DNA of 64,000 nt from Roseimicrobium gellanilyticum (GCF_003315205.1 NZ_QNRR01000021.1:1-64000); one strand, 5' to 3'. Numbered from the stretch's first letter, positions 16,395-25,478 are shown. Program-made: numbers and translations. Notes: a model not told the origin generated them from the letters alone.

Positions 16395-16709
16395 ATGTCC
16401 TGGATACTCTTGATCGTTGCCGCGTTGTTTGAAGTCGCGTGGGCTGTGGGCCTGAAGTTTACGGAAGGTTTCACCCGCCTGTGGCCTTCACTCGGTGTGG
16501 GTGTTGCGCTGGTGGTCAGCGTGGCTCTGCTCGGTTGGGCGGCGAAGTCGCTGCCTATCGGCACTGCTTATGCCGTGTGGACCGGACTTGGCGCTGCGGG
16601 CACCATCGTGTGCGGCATCCTCTTCCTTGGCGAGCCGATGACGGTGAACCGCATGGTATGCGTCGGGCTCATCCTCGCGGGAGTGATTGGGTTGAAGCTG
16701 GGTGAGTGA
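16395..16709 (+). CDS. sugE: SMR-family guanidinium exporter
   Basis: A 104-residue four-helix protein of the small multidrug resistance family. The essential E13 lies in LFEVAWAVGLKFTEGF, a string typical of SugE/Gdx rather than EmrE. Helix 3 carries TAYAVWTGLGAAGT and helix 4 the usual GLILAGVIGLKL end. Gdx exchanges guanidinium for protons as an antiparallel dimer in the inner membrane. ATG at 16395 was chosen over an upstream in-frame start (16308), because the extra 29 residues would be encoded by the riboswitch itself and are not seen in the family. Confidence 0.95.
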   Translation: MSWILLIVAALFEVAWAVGLKFTEGFTRLWPSLGVGVALVVSVALLGWAAKSLPIGTAYAVWTGLGAAGTIVCGILFLGEPMTVNRMVCVGLILAGVIGLKLGE

Positions 16710-16767
16710 GTGTCAAGCGCTTGAAGTACCATCCACTCAGCACGTCAGCGTCCTTCTAATAAATGGA

Positions 16768-16909
16768 CGGTAGGGATGCGCTCCTGCGCGTCCGTAGATA
16801 GCAGGCGGAGGCGGTGGGGCTGTTGCGACGTCGTAGGAGCATTTCACGCCATTGCTCCGCACCACCTCCGCCCACTTGAAGTCGGACGCGCAGGAGCGCG
16901 TCCCTACCA
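16768..16909. repeat. Family C inverted-repeat element (MITE-like)
   Basis: A 142-bp element with 26-bp arms, GGTAGGGATGCGCTCCTGCG... on the left and ...CGCAGGAGCGCGTCCCTACC on the right, differing at only one or two positions. The interior has a second inverted pair (AGGCGGAGGCGGTG versus CACCTCCGCC). It lies in the 390-bp gap 16710-17099, which otherwise holds no gene. Confidence 0.92.
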
Positions 16910-17069
16910 CCATGTTTTTGGTTTGGGACGTTCGCCTTGCAGTACGAGATAACCCAGAACCGCTCAGATGAACGGGAGGCGAATGACGACCGCGTGGTCA
17001 GGACCACAGTCAACAGACGGGTTCAACAAGCGGACTGGAAAGTCCGCGCTCCTTTCAGTCGCTTCCTGA

Positions 17070-17088
17070 CCGCACACGGGGTGTGCGG
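17070..17088. other. Perfect hairpin downstream of fabH
   Basis: CCGCACAC-GGG-GTGTGCGG forms an 8-bp stem 12 bp past the fabH stop. No T-run follows on the minus strand, so it is not a classical terminator but may protect the mRNA end. A related, less perfect sequence (CTGACCGCACACGG.GTG.GCGGACCACC) lies just past the stop of the next minus-strand gene group near 19677-19703. Confidence 0.5.
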
Positions 17089-17099
17089 ACCACCAGGGC

Positions 17100-18098
17100 T
17101 TACCACGCCACCACGGAACTGGCCCATGTGAAGCCGCCGCCGAAGGCGACGAGAAGAAGGATGTCTCCACTCTTCAGGCGGCCGCTGCGCTGGGCTTCAT
17201 CGAGGGCCACGGGGATGGTAGCGGCGCTGGTGTTGCCGTATTTGTCCACGTTGATGAAAGTGCGCTCCGGCGGGACATTGAGACGCTCGGCGATGGCGGA
17301 GATGATGCGCGCGTTCGCCTGGTGGGGAATCACGAGCTTCACGTCTTCCGCCTTCACGCCTGCCTGCTCCAGGGCGTCGAGGCTGGCCTGGTACATGCGG
17401 GTCACGGCATGCTTGAAGGTCTCGCGACCTTCCATGTAGATTGTGTTGGGACGCAGGGCTACGTTCTCCGCGGTGATGGGGCAGGCAGAGCCGCCGCCGG
17501 GCACCTTGAGAAGATCCGCCAGCGTGCCATCGCTGCCCATCACGGTGGAGAGCACACGTCCGGGCGCGGTCTTGCGGTCGTCGCGACGCACCACCACAGC
17601 ACCAGCGCCATCGCCGAAGAGCACACAGGTGTTGCGATCCTTCCAGTTGATGAGGCTGCTGAGCTTTTCCGCACCAATCACGAGCGCGGTCATGCGTGGG
17701 CCGCCATTGAGGAAATGGCGTGCTGCCTGCAGGGCATAGAGGAAACCAGAGCACGCAGCGCTGATGTCAAAGCCGATGGCATTCTTCGCGCCAAGCTTGC
17801 TCTGCACGAGGCAGGCGGTGGAGGGGAAAAACATGTCCGGCGTGACGGTGGCCACGACGATGAGGTCGAGCTCCTCGGGCTTCACACCCGCCGCTTCCAG
17901 CGCCTGCTTTGCAGCCGCGGTGGCCATGTCGCTGGTGGTTTCATCGTCGGCAGCGATGCGACGTTCCTTGATGCCGGTCCGGGTGGTGATCCACTCATCG
18001 GAAGTCTCCACCATCTTGGAGAGGTCGTCATTCGTGAGGACCTTGGAAGGCATGTAGCTGCCGGTCCCGATGATGCTGCATTGGCAGGGTTTAGACAT
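17100..18098 (-). CDS. fabH: Beta-ketoacyl-ACP synthase III
   Basis: A 332-residue thiolase-fold enzyme that condenses acetyl-CoA with malonyl-ACP to start fatty acid synthesis. The catalytic triad is C116 in ISAACSGF, H259 in IPHQANARI and N289 in YGNTSAA. The length is normal. Its start overlaps the 3' end of plsX by 8 bp, so the two are an operon, as in many bacteria. No other fab genes follow; the transcript ends at a hairpin. Confidence 0.97.
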   Translation of the reverse strand: MSKPCQCSIIGTGSYMPSKVLTNDDLSKMVETSDEWITTRTGIKERRIAADDETTSDMATAAAKQALEAAGVKPEELDLIVVATVTPDMFFPSTACLVQSKLGAKNAIGFDISAACSGFLYALQAARHFLNGGPRMTALVIGAEKLSSLINWKDRNTCVLFGDGAGAVVVRRDDRKTAPGRVLSTVMGSDGTLADLLKVPGGGSACPITAENVALRPNTIYMEGRETFKHAVTRMYQASLDALEQAGVKAEDVKLVIPHQANARIISAIAERLNVPPERTFINVDKYGNTSAATIPVALDEAQRSGRLKSGDILLLVAFGGGFTWASSVVAW

Positions 18099-19104
18099 GT
18101 GCGAAAACGTGGGAAGTAATGGCGGTCTGGATATGCGGATTGACCTCGTGCGTCACGGCCTCCATGCCCACACGGAGTGCGTTCATGATCGCGACGGGCG
18201 AGCTGCTGCCATGCCCGATGATGACTACGCCCTTCACGCCCAGAAGGGGGCTGCCACCGTAAGATTCGTAACTGCCGCGCTTCCTGACGGCGCGGAAAGC
18301 TTCCTGGGCCATGAGCGCGCCCATTTTGCGGACAAAGGAAGATTCAATCTCCCGCTTCAGCCAGGTGAACATGGCCTTCGCGGTGGCCTCGCAGCTCTTG
18401 AGCACCACGTTGCCGGTGAATCCGTCACACACGATGACGTCCAGCTCGGTCTCGAAGATATCGTGGCCCTCGACGTTGCCTTTGAAATTGACGGGGGCCT
18501 TCTTCAGCAGGCCAAAGGCCTCCTTCACCAGCAGATTCCCCTTGGAATCCTCCTCCCCCACATTCATGAGGCCCACAACGGGCGAGGATCTGCCGTGCAC
18601 GTACTGGGCATAGGTGGAGCCCATGATGGCGTATTGCACGAGATGGCGGGCCGTGGCATCCGGATTGGCGCCGGCATCCAGAATGTAGCAGACGCCATGC
18701 TCATTGGGCATGGGGCTGGCGATGCCAGGGAAATCCACGCCCTCCAGGCGGCCCAGCATGAGAGTGCCGGCGGTAACGGAGGCTCCTGTATGCCCCGCGC
18801 TGACAACCGCCTGCGCCTGGCCCTGCTTCACCAAGTCCACCGCGACGGTGATGGAGGAATTCTTCTTCTTGCGCACGGCATCCAGGCCGGAGTCGTGCAT
18901 GTCCACCACCTGATTGGCGGGTACAATCTCAATGCGCTCACGCTGACCCACCCGCTGGGCGTCCAACTCCGCTTCCAGAGCATCCTTTGGCCCGGTAATG
19001 TAGAACTTCTCAACGTCCTTGAGAGTCTCCAGGGCAAGTTTCAGCCCTCCAATGGGATTCTTGGGCGCTATGTCGCCGCCCATCGCATCGAGGACGATCT
19101 TCAT
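18091..19104 (-). CDS. plsX: Phosphate acyltransferase PlsX
   Basis: A 337-residue protein beginning MKIVLDAMGGDIAPKNPIGG, the diagnostic PlsX N-terminus. AGHTGASVTAG and a conserved D-A-G-A-N-P-D segment follow, then VVLKSCEATAKAMF near the end. It converts acyl-ACP to acyl-phosphate for PlsY in phospholipid synthesis, peripherally at the membrane. The start at 19104 was chosen because the longer frame adds 64 low-complexity residues. The usual upstream neighbour rpmF is absent; a repeat-filled gap lies upstream instead. Confidence 0.97.
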   Translation of the reverse strand: MKIVLDAMGGDIAPKNPIGGLKLALETLKDVEKFYITGPKDALEAELDAQRVGQRERIEIVPANQVVDMHDSGLDAVRKKKNSSITVAVDLVKQGQAQAVVSAGHTGASVTAGTLMLGRLEGVDFPGIASPMPNEHGVCYILDAGANPDATARHLVQYAIMGSTYAQYVHGRSSPVVGLMNVGEEDSKGNLLVKEAFGLLKKAPVNFKGNVEGHDIFETELDVIVCDGFTGNVVLKSCEATAKAMFTWLKREIESSFVRKMGALMAQEAFRAVRKRGSYESYGGSPLLGVKGVVIIGHGSSSPVAIMNALRVGMEAVTHEVNPHIQTAITSHVFAHV

Positions 19105-19265
19105 GTGGGTTCTGAGGGGCGCATTTGCACGGTGAGGGGTCGGGCAGTTAGCGCAGGGCGAAAGCGGATGCAAGGCACAATCGGAGGAGCGGCGGAAAGT
19201 GTCGCGGGGTGGTGGTGCAAGGGTCAAATGAGGGGCGGCGGGAGGAGGCAACTTCTTGGGTGGCT

Positions 19266-19645
19266 TCCGGTTAACCGCAAAGAGGCGGAGAGGCAAAGGA
19301 CGCAGAGGATGGGAAAAAAGCGGACTGCGTGAACTGGTACGCCTCGACGCAGGAGGAGGCAGAGACGCGGTGAGGGTGGCGCGAAAGGGACGACTTCGAA
19401 CTGACCATGCGAGCGTGCCGGGTAGGTATTATCGCAAAGCGGCGAAAGCAGCCAAGCAGCGGAGAGCTTCAGCAAGGAGGTTAGGCGTCTGGCCGGAAAG
19501 TGGATGTTGGGCCTCTTCCCCGAGCGTCTCAGCCTCCTCTGCATCGAAGCGCACCACGCCTCCCGACTAACAAACCTTCAAGGCACCCAACCCTCCCCTC
19601 CTCTGCGTCCTTTGCCTCTCTTGCCCCTTTGCGGTTAACCAGAAG
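19266..19645. repeat. Family F element with inverted GGTTAACCGCAAAG ends
   Basis: A 380-bp element occupying most of the gene-free gap 19105-19706. The left end reads GGTTAACCGCAAAGAGGCGG then GGCAAAGGACGCAGAGGA. The right end is its reverse complement in kind (TCCTCTGCGTCCTTTGCC...CTTTGCGGTTAACC). The interior near 19432-19475 holds a CGCAAAGCGGCGAAAGCAG stretch related to the element at 4615. No open frame of interest lies inside. Confidence 0.85.
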
Positions 19646-19706
19646 TTACCCACAAGATGAATTCCCTCACAGCCACTGACCGCACACGGAGTGGGCGGAC
19701 CACCTG

Positions 19707-20999
19707 TCACACCCGCCGCCACCGGCGCGACTTGAAGTCGAACCTGGGAAGGGAACCTTGTGCCGCGAGACGCACGGGGATGCGGAGGCTGAAGGTATCG
19801 CGCAGGCGTTCCTGCAACTTGTGCACCACGGCATCGTCAGAGCCGGGCGAGAGTTCCACAATGAGCTCTATCTCATCCATGGCCTCGACTTTCCTCTGCT
19901 CCACCTGGAATTCAGCGATCTCCGGGAAGCGGCGGATCACATTCTCCAGGGCGCTGGGATAGATATTCACGCCGCGAATCACTGCCATGTCATCCACACG
20001 GCCGAGCACACCACCTTCGAGATAGAGCTTATCATCCACGCGGCGCGGGGCGACCCAGTCACCTGTGCAATAGCGGATGAGAGGGCACGCGGTGCGGTCC
20101 AGCGTGGTGAGGACGAGTTCGCCCTCCTCGCCTTCCTGCACGGCTTCACCCGTGTTTGGGTCCAGCACCTCGGCAAAATAGGAATCCTCGATCACGCAAA
20201 GGCTGGAGGGCTGGGCCGGATCTTCATAACTCACCGGACCAATCTCCGAGAGGCCGTGGTGGTCGAAGACTTTCACCCCGCCCCAGAGTTCATTGAGGCG
20301 CTCGCGCACTACCGGAATGCTCCCGCCCGGTTCCCCGGCCACGATGATGCGGCGGACCTTGAGATGCTCCAGATGCACGCCACTGGGCGCGCCGATATTC
20401 TCCCCGAGACGCAACGCATACGTGGGTGTGCAGCAGAGCACGGTCGCCTTGTAGCGGGCCATCATCTCCAGTCGCGCGTTGGTGGATTGACCTCCGCCGG
20501 GGATCACGAGGCAGTCGCGTGCGGCTGCCTCAAACGCCGTCCAGAATCCAAGGAAAGGACCAAAGCTGAAGGCGAAGAACACGCGGTCGCCCGGGTGGAC
20601 GCCCGCAGCACGATACACCTGCCGCCAGCAGGAAAGCATGGACTCCCAACTTGCGGGTGTATCCAACACCGCCATGGGCGCGCCAGTGAGTGTGCCACTT
20701 GTCTGGCAGAAGCGCGTGTAGCGCTCAATAGGCTCCGTAAAGTTTGACCCAAAGGGCGGATACAGCAGGCGATCCTGCAGGAGATTCGCCTTCGTGGTAA
20801 ATGGCACGCGCTGCGTGAAGTCCTCCAGGCTGTTGATGCCATATGGATCCACTCCGTGCTGCTGGAGGCGCAGCGAGTTGAAATTTTCCGTGGTGCCTAC
20901 TTTCACCAGCAGGCGTTTCAGCTTTTCCCATTGCCGTTCGCGGAGTCCGGCCGTGGTGGCAGGGAGCTCAATGCGCATGGTGTGCGGGGAAACGGCCAT
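19707..20999 (-). CDS. Phenylacetate-CoA ligase-like AMP-forming ligase
   Basis: A 430-residue adenylate-forming enzyme. The nucleotide loop is represented by QTSGTLTGAP (the TSGTTG-like segment), with further conserved text FDHHGLSEIGP, LIRYCTGDW and GRVDDMAVIRGVNIYPSALE, the last being typical of PaaK. It would activate an aryl or acyl carboxylate to its CoA thioester. No phenylacetate-degradation genes are present, so the substrate is unknown. The start at 20999 (MAVSPHT) was chosen; a second ATG seven codons later is equally possible. Its 211-bp upstream gap holds nothing I recognise. Confidence 0.85.
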   Translation of the reverse strand: MAVSPHTMRIELPATTAGLRERQWEKLKRLLVKVGTTENFNSLRLQQHGVDPYGINSLEDFTQRVPFTTKANLLQDRLLYPPFGSNFTEPIERYTRFCQTSGTLTGAPMAVLDTPASWESMLSCWRQVYRAAGVHPGDRVFFAFSFGPFLGFWTAFEAAARDCLVIPGGGQSTNARLEMMARYKATVLCCTPTYALRLGENIGAPSGVHLEHLKVRRIIVAGEPGGSIPVVRERLNELWGGVKVFDHHGLSEIGPVSYEDPAQPSSLCVIEDSYFAEVLDPNTGEAVQEGEEGELVLTTLDRTACPLIRYCTGDWVAPRRVDDKLYLEGGVLGRVDDMAVIRGVNIYPSALENVIRRFPEIAEFQVEQRKVEAMDEIELIVELSPGSDDAVVHKLQERLRDTFSLRIPVRLAAQGSLPRFDFKSRRWRRV

Positions 21000-21210
21000 G
21001 GTGAATGGGGCAAGGGAAACGAAACGATCAGTGTCAGTTATGGTTCGACCCGGAGAGCGCCTGGCGGTGCGGCATGACAATGCGAGCTTGTGATGCCATA
21101 CCCATCAAGTGACGATGTTCTATCGTCAACTGGATTGGCACGGGACAATCCGCAACGCGGCTGCGGAGCGCTTACAATACGCTCCGGATTCGCCGGCTGG
21201 TTGCGATGGC

Positions 21211-21765
21211 TCAGTGACCAGGGGTCGACACAGCGGTGGCAGCGGGCTTCGGAGCAGCCGAAGCGCGGTTCGAAGGGGAGAAATAGGCCACCAGGAACGT
21301 GCCCACCGCGGCGAGGACAATGCCAATAAAGAAAGGAACCGGGATGGCCTTCAACCCACCTTCCGGGGGATGCATGACCATCGCCACGATGGTATTCACC
21401 ACAGGCGCACCAGCAAAGACGATGGGCATGACCTGCGCAGGAGCCGCGCCTTTGAAAATGGCGGCGGCCGCACCGAGGGAGAGAATCAAGGTGAAAGCAC
21501 CCACGGCACCGGCGACGCCCGCAAGGAAGCTCCAGGTGATGCCACCGCTGGTGAGACTCCAATTCGTACCACGCTGCATGAGCACAATCACCGGTCCCAC
21601 GATGGCCACCACGAAATAGGCAACACCCACGAAGAGGAAGGCTTTCAGGCTGGCATTGGCCATTTCCGCACCGGCCGGCATCAGGCTGCGCCCCTTATGC
21701 AGGAGAATGCCATAGACGCCCCAGGAAAGGACGGTGAGAAGGGCGTAGATAAGCCAGGAGGACAT
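21211..21765 (-). CDS. EamA/DMT-like membrane protein
   Basis: A 184-residue protein with five predicted membrane helices, beginning MSSWLIYALLTVLSWGVYGILL. The repeated Trp/Gly pattern and a central GAVGAFTLILSLGAAAAIFKG helix resemble half of a drug/metabolite transporter (EamA). Family members usually have ten helices, so this would be a half-size version that dimerises. The C-terminus is a 20-residue Ala/Pro tail. The start at 21765 begins the first helix. No substrate can be suggested. Confidence 0.72.
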   Translation of the reverse strand: MSSWLIYALLTVLSWGVYGILLHKGRSLMPAGAEMANASLKAFLFVGVAYFVVAIVGPVIVLMQRGTNWSLTSGGITWSFLAGVAGAVGAFTLILSLGAAAAIFKGAAPAQVMPIVFAGAPVVNTIVAMVMHPPEGGLKAIPVPFFIGIVLAAVGTFLVAYFSPSNRASAAPKPAATAVSTPGH

Positions 21766-21973
21766 GATGGGTTTCTTCTGTGGAGTGGAGGTCACGTGGA
21801 GGGTGAAGTTATGTGGCAGAACTAAACGCAAAGCAGTGATCCAGCTTTGCAGCAAACAGATTGTACAGGTCAAGCCGGTTGCAGAAAATCAGACTGCCGG
21901 TGGGCGGGAATTTGGACGGGGAGAATGGAACGCTGCAAACCTTTCCAACAGTGCTAGTCGAAGTGCTGGAATT

Positions 21974-22108
21974 CATCACAGAGACACGAAAACGCAAAGA
22001 CACAGAGGATACAGAATCAAAACCGGTTGAGAGCACAGCACGCGGGCACTCTCATATTCTCACCCTTTCTGTGACTCCGTGTCTCCGCGCCTTTGTGTTG
22101 AACACCCT
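21974..22108. repeat. Family F inverted-repeat element
   Basis: A 135-bp element in the gene-free gap 21766-22120. The left side reads TTCATCACAGAGACACG...AAAGACACAGAGGA and the right side TCTGTGACTCCGTGTCTCCGCGCCTTTGTGTTGAAC, which is the inverse theme. It ends 12 bp from the stop of the thioesterase gene. Confidence 0.8.
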
Positions 22109-22120
22109 GACGCCCCACCC

Positions 22121-22588
22121 CTACCCCTTCCTCCCTGTCCCCAGCACTTCCGCGGGCGCGGTCTCCAGCCTGTCTCTCACACGAGCCGGGATCTCCACGG
22201 CCTTCATGCCACCTTTCTCCTTGTCCTTCTGCACGCACACGGCGGCAATGCGCCCTTCGGCAGCGAGGGTCCCGTCCAGCTTCCGCACGCGGAAGAGGTA
22301 GCGGATGGAGCGGGTGCGGAGTTCCTCCACGAGAAGTTCCACTTCCACCTCGTCTTCAAAGAAGAGAGGGGTCAGGAAATCGCAGGAGGCATGCACGCGA
22401 GGCCAGCCTACGGGGTTCCCTTCCAAGATGGTGCCCGGACGCTCCACAATGCTCAAGCCCAGCGAGCGGAAGAAGGCATGCTCGGCACGCTCCATAAACC
22501 GGAAAAAATTCGAAAAGTGCACAATCCCAGCCATATCCGTATCTGAAAACTGGACCAGATCGCGATGGAGGAAGCGGTGCTCAGGCAT
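22121..22588 (-). CDS. YbgC/FadM-type acyl-CoA thioesterase
   Basis: A 155-residue hotdog-fold thioesterase. The active-site motif is QFSDTDMAGIVHFSNFFRFME, with D18 as the expected catalytic residue, followed by the central helix AEHAFFRSLGL. Such enzymes hydrolyse acyl-CoA in the cytosol. The start at 22588 (MPEHRFLHRD) was chosen; another ATG four codons upstream (22600) is possible, and longer frames run into the divergent gene at 22686. The AMP-ligase at 19707, a possible CoA-thioester producer, lies on the same strand but not in an operon. Confidence 0.88.
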   Translation of the reverse strand: MPEHRFLHRDLVQFSDTDMAGIVHFSNFFRFMERAEHAFFRSLGLSIVERPGTILEGNPVGWPRVHASCDFLTPLFFEDEVEVELLVEELRTRSIRYLFRVRKLDGTLAAEGRIAAVCVQKDKEKGGMKAVEIPARVRDRLETAPAEVLGTGRKG

Positions 22589-22685
22589 GCCCACGAGCAT
22601 GGACTCGACAGGGCCACCTGCAAGAATTTCCTTCCCCGCCGGTAAACCTTGTGTCACACTCCGGCGCGCCCCCTCACCTCCCATC

Positions 22686-23711
22686 ATGCCTGCGACACAG
22701 CCTGCTGTTCCGATCGACTCTTTGAAGGATAGCTTTCTGACAGCCTTTCGCCACATGGTGCGGGCTCGCATCCTTGAAGACAAGCTCGCCGCTCTTTACC
22801 GCGCTGGTGGTCGTATCGTGGGCGGCGTGTACATCGGCAAAGGCCAGGAGGCCTTCAGCTCCGCTCTGGCCGTATACCTGACGAAGGGCAAGGACATCTA
22901 CGCCGGCCTCATTCGCGACCAGGCGGGGAAGCTGGCGTTCGGCGAGCAGATGCTGGACTGCACCCGCACCTACCTGGGCTCTTCCATGGGGCCCATGCGT
23001 GGTCGTGACGGCAATATCCACCGCGGTCGCCCCACTGAAGGTCTGCCCGCCATGATTTCCCACCTGGGTTCCATGGTCGGCGTGGTCTCCGGCATGCTCA
23101 TGGCCCGCCGCATGCTCGGCAAACTGGGCGATGCCGTGGGTGCGACCTCCATTGGTGACGGCGGCACCTCGACCGGCGCCTTTCACGAAGGCTTGAACGT
23201 GGCAGCGGTCGAACGCCTGCCATTGATTATCTCGGTCGCGAACAATCAGTACGCCTACTCCACTCCCACCGACCGCCAGTATGCCTGCAAGAGCCTGGTG
23301 GACCGTGCGATAGGCTATGGCATCGAAGGCTATGAAGTGGACGGCACCGATCTGGCTGCCTGCCTCGCCGTTTTCCAGAACGCCGTGCAGCGCGCTCGCG
23401 CAGGCCATGGTCCGCAGATGATCGTGGGGAATCTCCTCCGCCTTTCCGGACACGGAGAGCACGACGATGCCTCGTACATTCCGGACACGACCAGGAAGCT
23501 TGGCCGCGACAGCCTGTTGCTCACAGAACAGAAGATTAAAGAGATAGGCTGGCTCTCCGAAGCCGAGTTGCGCGGAGTGCGTGAGCAGGCGAAGGACGAG
23601 GTGGAAAAGGCCGTGTCCCAAACGAGCCGCGAACCCGCCCCGGATCCCTTCCGCGAAACGTGGATGGCACTCTCCTCCCAAGGCCTAGCCGAGGGATGGG
23701 AGGTGCATTGA
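22686..23711 (+). CDS. Thiamine-dependent 2-oxoacid dehydrogenase E1 component, alpha subunit
   Basis: A 341-residue E1-alpha subunit (pyruvate or branched-chain type). The ThDP motif spans residues 157-187 (GDGGTSTGAFHEGLN...NN), and the substrate/ThDP loop carries GRDGNIHRGRP near residue 106. It would decarboxylate a 2-oxoacid in the cytosolic dehydrogenase complex together with an E1-beta partner. No E1-beta, E2 or E3 gene lies nearby, so it is an orphan here. ATG at 22686 was selected because the longer frame is antisense to the thioesterase. Confidence 0.9.
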   Translation: MPATQPAVPIDSLKDSFLTAFRHMVRARILEDKLAALYRAGGRIVGGVYIGKGQEAFSSALAVYLTKGKDIYAGLIRDQAGKLAFGEQMLDCTRTYLGSSMGPMRGRDGNIHRGRPTEGLPAMISHLGSMVGVVSGMLMARRMLGKLGDAVGATSIGDGGTSTGAFHEGLNVAAVERLPLIISVANNQYAYSTPTDRQYACKSLVDRAIGYGIEGYEVDGTDLAACLAVFQNAVQRARAGHGPQMIVGNLLRLSGHGEHDDASYIPDTTRKLGRDSLLLTEQKIKEIGWLSEAELRGVREQAKDEVEKAVSQTSREPAPDPFRETWMALSSQGLAEGWEVH

Positions 23712-23805
23712 GCCGCGCCAGGAAGCCGGGTCTCCTGACCTGACAGAGGCCGACGGGTTTTCCTACCCGCCATTCGTGGTGGGCGATGTCACGCCACAGG
23801 GAGCT

Positions 23806-23965
23806 TTCGGTTAACCGCAAAGTAGCAAAGGACGCAGAGGAGCTTCGTGGTTTGGCTGGGAGGATGGTGAATGCGCCTTGAAGTGGTGCACTTCGTTGCA
23901 AAGGCGGCAGAGACGCGCAGGACGCCTGCCACCAACCTCTTGTGCTTTTTGCGTTTTTTCGCGGC
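23806..23965. repeat. Family F repeat
   Basis: Begins TTCGGTTAACCGCAAAGTAG then CAAAGGACGCAGAGGAGCTT. A weaker inverted counterpart (CTTGTGCTTTTTGCGTTTTT) lies near 23940. The gap 23712-24022 has no gene; it also contains a palindromic GAAGTCGGGTCTCCCGACTCC stretch near 23993. Confidence 0.75.
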
Positions 23966-24022
23966 TATTCTTTCAGTCGATGCAGTACGCAGGAAGTCGG
24001 GTCTCCCGACTCCCTTTGGATG

Positions 24023-25159
24023 CTACTTCTTCGGCATCAGCACTCCGGGCTTCTCCGACGCTTCCCTCGCCTCGAAGGCGCCTTTTGCACCGAAGGGATC
24101 CATGGGCCGCAGGACTTCTACCAGGAGGAAGACGCCCGCGGCGATGGTGATCCACTGGGGCAGACCAAACCACTTGGTATCGCCCAGCTTCTTTCTCGCG
24201 ACCCGATGGACATCGAGGAAGAGGATCCAGGCGACTCCAAAGAACAGGAAGACCAGAATCTGGTTCATCTCCGAGTAACTGGCATTCATTTCGCAGACGA
24301 TGTAGGGGGGCGGCTCACCCCCGCCACGCAGGATGATCTGGCTGACCTCCACCCGGTATTTCCCCACGGGCAGGCGATAGGACTTGTCAGCACCATGAAG
24401 ACTGAGTTCCCCTGACAGATCGCTCTCCGGAATTTCCTTCTCACGGCTGTATTGCGCGCCATCGAACATGGAGATCCACTGGCTGCGCCTCACTCCGGTC
24501 TGCTCAGAAACAAGCGTGGTGAGAAAAAAGATCTCCTGATTGTGGATGAGGTGGTGGCTTTTCACCTCCCCCGACTTGTAGTCATAACCCTTGAGAAAGA
24601 ATGACGGATAGAGATTGCCACGAGGCTTCAACTCGAAGGGACCGGCCTGCGCGGAAATGCGGTAATACCTGGCGTCGCCTTCCGTCTTCACCAGTTCGGG
24701 ATTCGACAGGGGCATATTCAACTCGGTGCGCGAGCTGGTGTCCGGTGTGAGCATGTACACGCCCACGATCACAGCGAAGGCGATGGCCGCGCCCATCCAG
24801 AATTGCGCCACGCGCTTCGCCGCCAGGGGCACGGCACTCGGATGCGTGACCATGGCGCGGAACATCGCGAGGATGGTCGGCGGGATGTCCGCACGCTCGC
24901 CGCAGTAGGTGCACTTGGCGCCAGTACCGGCCTTCAGGACTTCGTCTGGCAAGGCGCCACCGCAGAGGCGGCACACCAGTGCCACCGTGTCGTCCTCACG
25001 GGGAAGGTGCCCCTCGAACCCCTGTGCACGCCTCACCTGTCCCCTCAGGGATACCAGGAGTGTATGGCAACCGGAGCAGCTCGTAGCCACATGTCCGCGC
25101 ACCGGTGTATCCGCCCCGCATTGGGGACAGTTGACTTCATGAATGGCAGCGGCGGGCAT
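24023..25159 (-). CDS. Hypothetical membrane protein with two N-terminal zinc ribbons
   Basis: A 378-residue protein. Two CxxC...CxxC zinc-ribbon modules are visible: C11/C14 with C28/C31, and C63/C66 with C83/C86. A membrane helix follows (about 116-135), then an extracytoplasmic region of about 170 residues, then two more helices (about 310-330 and 345-365). I do not recognise the soluble part. The arrangement (cytosolic ribbons, external domain) suggests a membrane-bound sensor or scaffold. Start at 25159 (MPAAAIHEVN); the longer frame adds ten residues. Confidence 0.7.
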   Translation of the reverse strand: MPAAAIHEVNCPQCGADTPVRGHVATSCSGCHTLLVSLRGQVRRAQGFEGHLPREDDTVALVCRLCGGALPDEVLKAGTGAKCTYCGERADIPPTILAMFRAMVTHPSAVPLAAKRVAQFWMGAAIAFAVIVGVYMLTPDTSSRTELNMPLSNPELVKTEGDARYYRISAQAGPFELKPRGNLYPSFFLKGYDYKSGEVKSHHLIHNQEIFFLTTLVSEQTGVRRSQWISMFDGAQYSREKEIPESDLSGELSLHGADKSYRLPVGKYRVEVSQIILRGGGEPPPYIVCEMNASYSEMNQILVFLFFGVAWILFLDVHRVARKKLGDTKWFGLPQWITIAAGVFLLVEVLRPMDPFGAKGAFEAREASEKPGVLMPKK

Positions 25160-25257
25160 GCGCCCTGCATGAAGCGCAGGTGAGCGCATGGCGCAACGGG
25201 GAAGAACACCCTTCGCGAGTCAACGTCATGGCTACGACGTGGTGGTGCGATGGAGAC

Positions 25258-25478
25258 GCCTCCAAAGCACCTCGCGAGTGTATTCTCAGGATGCAAAGAC
25301 TCGCGAGGTACACTCACCCTGCGCATCTCTGTCTCCTCTCCATCGAGACGCACCACCTCTCTCCGCGGTGCACCTCAAAACCAAAAGCTCCTCTGCGTCC
25401 TTTGCCCCTTTGCGTCTCTGCGGTTAACCGGAAACGTCTATATAACACCACTCGCGAAAAGACTCGCGAGGTGCGCTA
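25258..25478. repeat. Mixed repeat: TCGCGAG palindromes with a family F copy
   Basis: The 316-bp gap 25160-25475 has no gene. CTCGCGAG-containing motifs (AAGCACCTCGCGAGTG; GACTCGCGAGGTACACTC; GACTCGCGAGGTGCGC) recur at both ends. Between them lies an inverted family F copy (CTCCTCTGCGTCCTTTGCCC...CTGCGGTTAACCGG). The right palindrome runs into the stop of the next gene. Confidence 0.7.

Noticed and set aside
18070-19332. 420-codon plus-strand frame over plsX
   Set aside because: PlsX motifs are clear on the minus strand; this frame has no recognisable motif.
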